Below are positions 23,690 to 33,500 of a stretch of 64,000 nt of DNA, one piece after another. Origin of the DNA: Gari tellinella (lineage: Eukaryota > Mollusca > Bivalvia > Cardiida > Psammobiidae). The stretch spans positions 53,690,216-53,754,215 of the forward strand of contig OV277868.1 in NCBI GenBank assembly GCA_922989275.2, written 5' to 3'. The notes below the pieces were generated by a model. That model searched no databases. It saw only the letters and a list, made by a program, of their open reading frames with translations, and was not told where the DNA came from. A program made the position numbers and the translations under genes. Every line of letters begins with the position of its first letter. Position 1 is the stretch's first letter.

Positions 23690-24566
23690 CTTGTCATTTT
23701 GTCATTTTTGGGCCGATTTTGACAATTGATGGCTTATTATTTACATTTAACAGTTCTGTTCAAAGAAAGTTAGCTCACATTCCAAGCAAGACACGAGCAC
23801 AAGTGAAGAAAAAAAAAAGTTCGATAGGCACCTTATATCGGAATCCTTCGTTCACCTTTAATTTTGGACTTTTTCGTCATTCAGCGATTAACAAGTGCAT
23901 TTGCGACCATGCATTACACCATGGTACGGGTAATTAATAGAAAATGAAATATATAATAAATACCTTTTGAATTATCGGTAAATGAGCATTTTCTGTTACG
24001 AAATAAATTTCTAGATAACTTTCGTTTTCAAGTTTCTGTTGACAAACGTATATGATATCATTGGTCGTATTCGAATCATCGAGTTTCTTGTCAACGAAAA
24101 CTGGGCGGAGCAAATGCGCGAAGATTAACTGATGACAACAATTTTGACCCGACTCGAATCGAAATTGTGGTCAAAGATTTGATGGTTTGACAACATTTTG
24201 TCAACGGAAAACATCAAGTGATGATTCGAATAGAACTTGTTGACAACTATTCCAACTAACGCGATAGTTGTCCTGATTCGAATACGACCAATCCATTTTG
24301 CGTCATTTCCTGCTTTGAAGCTGGTTCTCGGTTTCGCTAGAATGATAATAGTTTGACTGGGCAACCAGTCGTTTGTTTGGGAAAATTTTGCGTGACAGAT
24401 GGTTTCCGAGTAAGGGGTCTTCCCACACTTCGAGTCCCCATGCGCGTGTTCGCCGATTGCTTTGATTTTGTGTACCAATTATCGTCAAAGAAAACTGTTC
24501 GCTGTAAACAATGAGCCATCATCTGTCCAGATCGTCCAAGATTTGACAAAATGACAGGGTTGGGAA
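23690..24566. repeat. Inverted repeat pair enclosing family M element
   Basis: ACTTCCCAACCTTGTCATTT near 23690 and AAATGACAGGGTTGGGAA near 24549 are inverted copies. Possibly the TIRs of an 877-bp element interrupted by the 24060-24292 MITE. Confidence 0.5.
24060..24292. mobile_element. 233-bp MITE (family M)
   Basis: ATTGGTCGTATTCGAATCA at the left, TGATTCGAATACGACCAAT at the right: a 19-bp perfect TIR. The interior has TTGTCAAC/GTTGACAA motifs. No target repeat resolved. Confidence 0.82.
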
Positions 24567-24819
24567 CTTGAGGGTTGCTTCTGCAAGGCGCTTTTTCATG
24601 GCAACCTTTACTATTTTACTTATAAATTAGCAAAAAAAAAATAATTTTTTTTTAAATTTCACGAAACTTCAGGAAATGTTCTTTTATGATGATTATTGAA
24701 TGTATGGATAGATTTTAGGGTATTTTATCCTCATGTTTTCATGTAAATCATGAACTGAGAGTAATAAAGGAAATTTGAAATTTTGATTTGATAGATTTTA
24801 GGGTATTTTATCCATTTTT

Positions 24820-24860
24820 GGTGGTGGTGGTGGTGGTGGTGGGGGGGGGGGGGGGGGGGG
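24820..24860. repeat. (GTG)n-(G)n tract
   Basis: About seven GTG units then a run of about 21 G. Low complexity. Confidence 0.95.
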
Positions 24861-24995
24861 TATAGCAGCTAGGGGTAGTGTCATAGCCAACGGGCCGAAT
24901 GCCTATGTGATTACCTAATACAATTCATTCTGCACCAAAGACTTAATCTAGATACAGAATGACGTATCTATTTATATCTATCAAACTTGGTTTAA

Positions 24996-25204
24996 CCCCT
25001 TCACTGCCTTACCCCGAGTGCAATAGTTATTTGCAATCAGTCTGGGTCCTGATCAGACGCCGCGTTGCGCTGTGCCTGATCAGGATCCAAACTGTTTTAT
25101 ACTCATTTCAATATTTCTTAGGTCAAAATACCTATAATTTCAATTTAAAAAAAAAGCAGATAAGATTATTGTTTAAAATTGATGACGTCATGGCAGTGAA
25201 GGGG
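24996..25204. mobile_element. Family A TIR element, copy 5
   Basis: TTAA on both sides; ends CCCCTTCACTGCC and GGCAGTGAAGGGG form a perfect 13-bp TIR. The hairpin has a few central mismatches. Confidence 0.9.
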
Positions 25205-25442
25205 TTAAGGGTTGATCTGTGCTGGCAACTAGCAGATGAAACTGAATAGGCAATAGCTAAAATCACCGTCGAGTGCTTGGTAAGTTTCAGCCTATCATAA
25301 GTTCAAGAAGTATAGACTATGACCACTCCCCCACTTGTCCCGTCTACTTTGTCTGAATATTTTACCTCTTTATTGCTTTGTCCACACTTTCTTGCTAACA
25401 GTTTGAAGCTTGCTCAGACTTAGAGTTATATGCGTCTTTTAT

Positions 25443-25659
25443 CCCTTTCACTCTCAATGACGCTTAAAAACGCGTTTGCAAATAGTTTGGATCCTGATCA
25501 GACGCCGCGTAACGCGGCACGCGGCGTCTGATCAGGATCCAAACTGTTGTCACTCGTACCGATATGTTTTAAGTCATATCTCTACTACATTTAATCTAAT
25601 TTTGAAACGATCTTGCAAACAACAAATTTTAAGCAGACAACAATGAAACGGTGAAGGGG
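25443..25659. mobile_element. Family A TIR element, copy 6
   Basis: Starts CCCTTTCACTCTCAATGACG. A near-perfect hairpin has a short duplication at its centre (GCGGCACGCGGC). The flanks are TTAT/TCAA, a decayed target. Confidence 0.82.
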
Positions 25660-25815
25660 TCAACAACTCGCGGAAAATTTAGGAGAGAAATGGTTAAGGG
25701 TCCAAATTGTTTGTCCTGCATATAAATGCTCCTTCAGTAAAATATTTAAAATCTAAATTTGAGGAATACAGCTAAACGACAAATTTAAAGCACAAGAGCT
25801 CGATCGTGAACTTAA

Positions 25816-26055
25816 CCCGTTCACTGCCATTTCTTTCGTGAGATTTTACCCCTTCACCATTTCATTGTTGTCTTCTTCAATTTTGTTGTTTGCAAGATCG
25901 TTTCAAAGTAAGATTCAATGTAGTAACGACTCAAAAACATATCGGTACGAGTGCCAAACAGTTCGGATTCTGATCAGATGCCACGTTAAGCGGCGTCTGA
26001 TCCAGATCCAATCTGTTTGCAAAGGCGCTTTTAAGCGTCATTGAGAGTGAAAGGA
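25816..26055. mobile_element. Family A TIR element, copy 7
   Basis: TTAA on both sides. It is inverted relative to copy 6, about 160 bp away, and shares the GACAATGAAACGGTGAA-type arm. Confidence 0.88.
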
Positions 26056-26127
26056 TTAAGGTGTTATCTACTTTAACATCTTAAATTTCTAGCATAAGTA
26101 CTTTTACTGAAGCCACATGTTCATCAG

Positions 26128-26215
26128 TGACAAGCCGTGTGGATTCTGATCAGACACCGAATTGCTAGGCGTCTGATCTGGATCCAAACCTTTTGCAAAT
26201 GTAAATCTTGAGGGT
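26128..26215. repeat. Type 1 hairpin, solitary
   Basis: GTGTGGATTCTGATCAGACA, centre CCGAATTGCTAGG, mirror CGTCTGATCTGGATCCAAAC. No family A ends nearby. Confidence 0.7.
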
Positions 26216-26244
26216 TTATGAGTTTCATTAAAAACAAAGATGCT

Positions 26245-27061
26245 TATGGAAGGCCGGTGCGCCATGCTAAATGCTAAATGCGAATTGCTTAATGCGAAAT
26301 TCTAAATGCGAATTGCGAAATGCTATTTAAGTACAAAACTCTATTAGGGGTGTTTAATGCTAAATGCTATTTGTAAAATGCCAAATGTTAAATGCTGATT
26401 GCGAATGCGTTTTGCGAAATGTCATTTGCGGATTGCAAAAATGCTAAATGCGAATTGCAAAAATGCTATTCGCAAATTCCTTAATGCCAATTGCGAATTG
26501 CTGTACTAAGACCAAACAAAATTACCTCGGTTTCCGGTACCCAAACCGACCCTAGTTTTTTTTTAACACAATCATATAATGATGATATATTTAACTTTTC
26601 TGATGGAGTATTTTATATAATTATGTTCAAATTGTTATTAATTTAATTGATAGGCCCCAAAACCAAATTGTGTTGTATGTTTGTCAAATATGTCAATAAA
26701 ATGTGTTGTCTGCCTGTTGAATATGTCAATGGTTAATTTCGAAAAATGAAAAAAAAAAGAGTTTAGGATCGGAGGGAAAAACTAGGGTCGGTCGGGTTAC
26801 CGAAAACATATGGTTTTTTTGTTTGTTTGACCTTAGTACAGCACTTCGCATTTGGCATTTAGGAATTTGCGAATAGCATTTTTTGCAATTCGCAATTAGC
26901 ATTTTTGCAATTAGCAAATGGCATTTCGCAAAACGCATTTCGCAATCAGCATTTAGCATTTTAAGAGTTTTGTATTAAACTAGCATTTCGCAATTCGCAT
27001 TTAGCATTTCGCATATAGCAATTCGCATTTAGCATTTAGCATGGCGCACCGGCCTTCCATA
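26245..27061. mobile_element. Small foldback element with GCTAAATGCG-repeat arms
   Basis: The terminal inverted repeat starts TATGGAAGGCCGGTGCGCC. Each arm continues into roughly 230-260 bp of short words such as AATGCTAAATGCGAATTGC, then an inner inverted block with GACCCTAG. The direct repeat GATGCT lies at 26239-26244 and 27062-27067, a clear target duplication. The ~200-bp centre is AT-rich with no coding signal. Confidence 0.85.
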
Positions 27062-27231
27062 GATGCTGAAGAAAAGTGCACACATCTCTGCACAATACTT
27101 CATAATCATATATTATGTTTCATTTTCACATACTTTTATATACATCAAAAGAATTTTGTCTAACATTTCTACAAGGTTACATTAGTTCAATACATGTAAA
27201 TATTCAAATTTTAAGAGAATACAAAATGAGC

Positions 27232-27335
27232 TCGGTCGGGATTCGAACCATTGAGGCGAAAGCAAAACAAGATAAGCCCTTTAAGATTTAAGCCAACGCT
27301 TCAGCCTAAGCGACAACCACACTATTCTTAGCCCC
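27232..27335 (-). pseudogene. tRNA-like (class II-like) SINE head
   Basis: On the minus strand there is an A-box-like GTCGCTTAGGCTGAAGC and a perfect B box (GGTTCGAATCCC) about 60 nt later, a spacing as for a long-variable-arm tRNA. The stems do not close, so it is more likely a tRNA-derived SINE than a tRNA gene. Confidence 0.45.
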
Positions 27336-27807
27336 CGCTCTATTTTGCCTTATATGAATTGTATGTAGCAAACTTTAAGACTTAGATAAGGCGGAGTAGA
27401 AAAGAAATGGGAAATATCTAAAAAGTAAAGATTCGGTGATATTTCTTGAGGACGTTTTCTGACCAATCATATTGTTTTAAAATGCCATATGTACGATAAT
27501 GCCACGCTTGTGCTTTTATTTGAATAGGTAATTTACTTTTTGCAAATTCAGTCTCTGTAATGTACAACATGATGTATGACCTCACATCAGGATTTACAAC
27601 CAGTCATTTGCAAACAATCTGGATATCCCCTATAAATCAAATGCCTTGTATCTACCTTTGAGCAGATCTTGCAGCATGATACGCTTGGGGTTCACATTCA
27701 ACTTTTTAATTAAGTCTTCATTTATTTTATCTATAAAAAAGTGTTACATCTTCAATTCGAAATATATCTAAGTTAACACACACATCAAGCATTTTTAGAA
27801 TATCATA

Positions 27808-27993
27808 CAGTGGAGAATCTGTTATTCTTTCCCGATAAACGCGTTTACGCTAAAACTATTTTTTCTTTTACAAACAGTTTGGAGCCAGATCAGACGCCGG
27901 GTAACCCGGCGTCTGATCAGGCTCCAAACTGTTTGCCACCAAGATAAACATGAATTATCGTTTAAACGGGAAAGAATAACGTTTTCTCCACTG
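27808..27993. mobile_element. Family B TIR element, copy 3 (internal deletion)
   Basis: Flanked by TA. The hairpin is intact, but about 60 bp of the right half (the TTTGCGTACG segment) is missing compared with copies 1 and 2. Confidence 0.88.
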
Positions 27994-28039
27994 TATCGTC
28001 GAATGTTCACCCATTAACCCCTGGTGACGCGTACATTAA

Positions 28040-28282
28040 CCCATTCACTACCAGAATATTCGGGAGATTTTTACCCATTCACCGTTTCATTGTCGTCTGC
28101 TTCAATTATTTTGTTTGCAAGATCGTTTCAAAGTAAGAGTCCATGTAGTTTGACTTAAAACATATTGATAAGAGTGTCAAACAGTTTGAATTCTGATCAG
28201 ACCCCGCGTTACGCGGCGTTTGATCAGGATCAAAACTGTTTTCAACCGCGCTTAAAATTAAGCGTCATTGAGAGTGAAAGCA
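28040..28282. mobile_element. Family A TIR element, copy 8
   Basis: TTAA on both sides; same orientation as copy 7. The hairpin carries CCCCGCGTTACGCGGCG. Confidence 0.88.
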
Positions 28283-28766
28283 TTAACTATCATTGCCCTA
28301 GTGAAATGCACACATGTCCCATGAAAACAGTTAAGAGTGTGAGCATAGGCTCCTACAGGAGCCCTCTGTTCAGTGCCTGCACTTTTTGTTTACCATGGCA
28401 AATTTGTCCATTTGAAATATCAGGGAGCAATGAATTAATTAATGACTCCACATTGGTGTTGTTTTGAGGCAGAATTAAACATAATTTTTTCTTGGTAAAA
28501 TGTCCATTTCTAGATGTCGTCTTTATATATCGAATAAGTATTGATTAAACCAATAGTACCTAATGTCCACGAAAACTAAATACTAGTATTGTTTTTAAAC
28601 AATATTTTATTCAGAAGAAAAGGATTGGACAACAGGCAAAGCCTATGTGAGTCCTCTCCAAGTACTAGTATTAGCAGACAATGCAGACCCTTGTAAAACA
28701 CTGCAATGTGTGGAGCCTCATCTGATACTATATTGTTTGATATTTCATATGAAATGCTTGGAAATA

Positions 28767-28995
28767 CTCTTTCACCGCCAAAGTCGCATAAAGTCGATTT
28801 TGCAAACAGTCTGGATCTTGATCAGACGTCGCGTCACGCGACGTCTGATCAGAATCCAAACTATTTGAAACTCGTATCGATTATTATCAAATTGTAGTAC
28901 ATTAAATCTTACTTGCAATGATCTTACATGCAACGATATTGAAGCAGACGACAAAATAAATTAAAAAACTTAGGATTAATTTGGCACCGAAAGGG
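28767..28995. mobile_element. Family A TIR element, copy 9
   Basis: The right end is CCGAAAGGG-TTAA; the left end is blurred near CTTTCACCGCC. The hairpin centre GACGTCGCGTCACGCGACGT is perfect. Confidence 0.78.
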
Positions 28996-29602
28996 TTAAA
29001 CAAACTTCATATGGTTGGTCGTTATATTAAAACTAATATTAAAACTATACGGTTAATTAGTTATTCATGTAGACAGTTCTGTATCTAAGATCACATGCAT
29101 AAGTGATTGTAGTCTCGTATGATCACCGATTCAATCCTTTATTAGCAAAAAACATAATGAATTATGCATTAATTACTTCAAAATGTGAATTCGCTGCTAT
29201 AATGGCACAGTACAAAATTAATGCTCCATTGAGGCTGATATTGGTTATGATATTGGTAAAATGTTTTATTTCTAGATTTCTATCTGATGATCATTGTATC
29301 ACGTTTCATTTTCTTTTATTTAATTTAATTTTTTTATTGATGATGTTCGTATTGGAAACGAAAAAGAGGTCTGCATAATTATGTTTATCTATTAAAATAT
29401 ATTAGAAATGATAATTGACAGCCATCTGATTTGTACTGCAAGGCCTATCGGTATACCCTGTGTTGTCCCAGGCGTATCTAACTACGAGATGGGAAGCCCG
29501 ATATACATGACGCCCAGTGGTTATATTGATCTCCATTAAATACAATCAAACTCGTGATTTATGTCACCGCTAACATTGCGATCTTAAATCACTTATCACA
29601 GC

Positions 29603-29674
29603 TTACTGCAGGACAAACGAAATGCAGAAAGCTCCTTAAGTAGCTTTCTGCATTACATTAGCCCTGCATTAAGA
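29603..29674. repeat. Type 2-like hairpin, solitary
   Basis: CTTACTGCAGGACAAACGAA, ATGCAGAAAGCTCC centre, mirror GCTTTCTGCATTACATTAGC-CCTGCATTAAG. It has the family E GAAAGCTCC core but no family E ends. Confidence 0.7.
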
Positions 29675-30218
29675 AGGGGTCTGTTTTAAATACTACAAAT
29701 GAGTATTGGTTTGAGTAGTCGCTTAATTTTAGTTTGACTGTATCTCTTCCAATACTCTACTGTAATCATTAGAAACTGTAGTTTTATATTTAACAGTTAA
29801 CAGTTAATTGGTAGTCTTTGATGTGTGTGCGAGTTTTGTCATATTTGGATTGAAAGTTTGGATGTATAATTTTGAGTGTATTTTGCTATTTAAATGAATA
29901 TTGTCCTGTAAAGTTTCAAATTTTAGTCGAACTGAACAGGTTCACTCGTTGTCATATTAAGTTCAAATGAACAGTGTAGACCCAGACAAACATTTCTCCA
30001 GGATAGTATTTTGTCCAAAAAAAAATACAGGTGCAAACCGTGATCAGACATCGAGCAAGACATAACGAGCAGTCTGGAAAACTCGCTGTTTTTGCAATGC
30101 AATGTTTTCTTACTTCTTTCGTCAAGAATCATCATTATAATAAGATACATTCCAAAATCGTGTTTGTTTGTTTGTGTATGAAACGGATTATTACCCAAGG
30201 CTAGTCGGAGTTGGTAAA

Positions 30219-30512
30219 ATGGCTGGAAAAGAAAAAAGAAAGAGAAATTTAAAAATCAACGTCAGTGGAACAATTTTTGTTGTAAATCCAGACATAATTA
30301 ATAATCAAAATAAAATAACGCCATTGGCATCGTTATCAAAAGACTCGCCATATTATGATGTCAGCGATGACGCATTTTGCTTCAGTCGTGACCCGGATGT
30401 GTTTTATAGTGTCCTGAACTTCTTCAGATACGGGGAGCTTCATCTGCCGAAGTTTCTTTGTGGTAATATGATAAAACACGAGCTGGAATTCTGGGGCATT
30501 GACACAAGCTTG
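30219..30512 (+). CDS. Kv-like gene exon 1: T1 domain
   Basis: Encodes a basic start (MAGKEKRKRN), INVSGTIF, then FSRDPDVFYSVLNFFRYGEL and ELEFWGID, the classic conserved blocks of a Kv T1 domain. The His and first Cys of the zinc motif (H-L-P-K-F-L-C) are here. The donor is TTG|GTTAGT, leaving phase 0. Reading on past the donor runs into a family A element, so the longer open frame is not exon. Confidence 0.88.
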
Positions 30513-33500
30513 GTTAGTAGAACCTTTCTATCAACATTTAAGCATTTCACTCTCAATGACGCTTTAAAGCGCGTTTCAAACAGTTTGGGTCCTGATCAGA
30601 CGCCGCGCAACGCGTCTGATCAGGACCCAAACTGTTTGACACTCTTACCGATATTTATTAAATGATACAACCTTATTTGATCATGAAAAGGTTAACTCGC
30701 TGACCCCTGAAACTGAAAATGAACAATTTTCTTTTTTTGACTATCATACTCAGTGTATGTGTTGGTTTTGGAATATGTTGCAAAACGGAATACCGTGCAG
30801 ACCCTAGTAATATGGTTCATTTCGCTTCTGAGGCTATACTGTTTGCAAAGATTTGAGTACACATGTACTTATCACAGGTAAACGGTTTGTAAATGACGCG
30901 TCATTACGGAACAGTTGGTTAAAGCTCCATTTTGCGATCATGGCTATTTCTAAGATATCTGATATATAAGTAATGTTGATAATATTGTTTAAACATTATA
31001 ATGGTTCAATACTCGAAACACTTGTATCAACATTTCTTCAGTCAAAACAACCCTAAATCTGACTTTAAAGATATTGCAGACGACACTACCAATGCATACG
31101 ATATTTTAGCGGCCAGAGTGGTTTTAAAGCAAATGCCTTACGACTGGTTCGTCGGTGTCAGTATAAAGTAACTGGCCGGTTCAGTCCCTGGTGCACTTCA
31201 TAAGTGCCTCTGCTAGTAATACCCGAAAGGGATGTATAGCACTATCACAAAATAAACAAAACAAACAAATGGGGGGGGGGGATTAAAAGTAAAGCAGAAG
31301 TATGCGTTACTTACAGACTGCTTTATGCTATCATGTGCTTGGATTTAGAAAATATCTCTTACGGTATTTTTCCATGACTGTATAAATTGGAACTATTCTC
31401 TTCAGTGGAAAAATGAATTAAGTTCGCTAAATAGCGCTTCTATAGGGAAAATGGTTAGGCAATCACTTTTCCTAATACATGTATACCCAGGGCTTCCATT
31501 TATCCGGATTTTTCCTAAATCTCCGGATTTTTTTTCTAGTACATGGTAGCTGAAAGTATGCTGAAAGTAAAGCAGAATGCGCCCTGAGGCGCATTCTGCT
31601 TTACTTCCAGCCTGCTTTAAGCAGCCACGTGCCAATAAAACTAGACACAGGCGATGTGGTAAAGGTACGATTCGTAAATTCGTACTTGTAAAATGCATAT
31701 TTGGAAATCTTAGGATTTTTTATGTCAACTTATGGAAGCCCTGTATACCCCTACATTTCTTTGCTTTGCACACGCTTGACAGTGAATTGTTTCATTTTAC
31801 AGGTGTCGGGATGCTGTGTTGCGTTGTTGCACGACAAGACCCATCACACCGCCGGATCAAAATCGCCACAAATGAATGGGAAACAGGTACCTTTACGTCT
31901 ACATATGTACAGTACTATCATAGCTGAAATGTTACTTGAATACTTTTGACATTCATTGATTAACTTAGTTTAGACCCTCACCTTGAGAGCACTTTAGTGA
32001 ACCCCTTCACTGCCTTACCCCGAGTACACTAGTCATTTGAAAACAGTTTGGATCCTGATCAGACGCCGCATAACGCGGCGTCTGATCAGGATACAAACTG
32101 TTTCACACTCATTTCAATACAGTCAAAATAACTAAACATTCAATTAAGAAATAAAATCAGACTATAATTGTTTAAAATTGATGACGTCATGGCAGTGAAG
32201 ATGTTAACGTGACATACAGGTCATGTGATATTAAATGATTTTTAATTTCTTTAAATATCTAGATTGTTTCAGTATTCAAAGTCTAAGCAGTCTCTTAAAA
32301 TACATTTATAAGCAAATAGAGTAAACCCAGACGAGACACAGCTTATTGTGTCTATTGCGGAATATTATCAGAGTGTAGACTGTTGCTATTATTTTCATTC
32401 ACACGTACGTACTTGTGTGTGCTCCCCAGGAATTCGCCCTTGGAACTTCAAATGGACAATTATATTAGTGTTTTCTTCTGACCTGTCAAAGTTGTTTTTA
32501 GATTGGAACATTCTAAAACTTTGAAAGGGATGAGTTTTCTCTAAATCCAGTTAGAGATACGGTTAGCAGTAATTTTTGTGCTTAATGAACAGTAGAGGAT
32601 ACATTATTATTTCCCATTTAAACGTAAACGCAATGCACTAAACTGTGGAAATTTACTTTTAGACAGGACAGGTCAGAAAAATCGGACAATACCAGCTTCC
32701 AACAACGTCAGGTTCACGTTTTACTATTCAGGTGTTTTATACCTTTACCGTTCATACATGTAGCAAAATGACAAAAATACAGACCATCAGATAGGTTCTT
32801 TAGGAGTCATTCCATATGGGTCTACACTGTTTGTATAGGACATGTGTACACTTCACAAGAACAATGTTTGTAACTTAGGACAGGTGTGTTCATGGCTAGG
32901 GTTCAGCGAATTCAGATATTTAATACAACTGGCATCAAAAGATTGCAACACTGATTTAACTCTATAGATCTTAACTCATAAAAAACAAAGTACAATTTAC
33001 AGTAACACCTCTCTATTACGACTCCTAAAAAGAAGGCAAATACACTGCGTGAAAGACAGAAGACATCTAAAAGGAAGATTGACATAAAACAGAAAGCTCC
33101 AGAAGGAGCTTTCTGTTTTACGCTCGTCTTGCTTCAAGCAGTCACCTGCTTTAAGCACCTGACATTTACCACAATTAAGTGGTCGTAATAGAGAGGTTTA
33201 ACTATACATGTTTCCCTTTCTAGAATGACACCGTGGATGTGAAGCAATCATGGCCTCTCCGAGAAAAGTTATGGCAGACTATGGATAACCCTGAGTTTTC
33301 TCTTCTTTCAAAGGTAAGAGTTTGCAGACTGTGACAATATCAGGGCTGCCATTTCTCCGGATTTTTCCTAAATCTTCGGATTTTTTCCTGGTACACATGG
33401 TAGCTCAAAGCAGGCTGAAAGTAAAGCAGAATGCGCCTTAAGGTGCATTCTGCTTTACTTACAGCATGCTTTAAGTAGTCCCATTTCAACAAAACTAGAA

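Noticed and set aside
24125..24549. Minus-strand frames of 61-117 codons
   Set aside because: They cross the family M MITE and have no recognisable domain.
31577..31949. Open frames reading through Kv-like exon 2
   Set aside because: They include family D DNA; only 31803-31886 is bounded by splice sites and completes the zinc motif.
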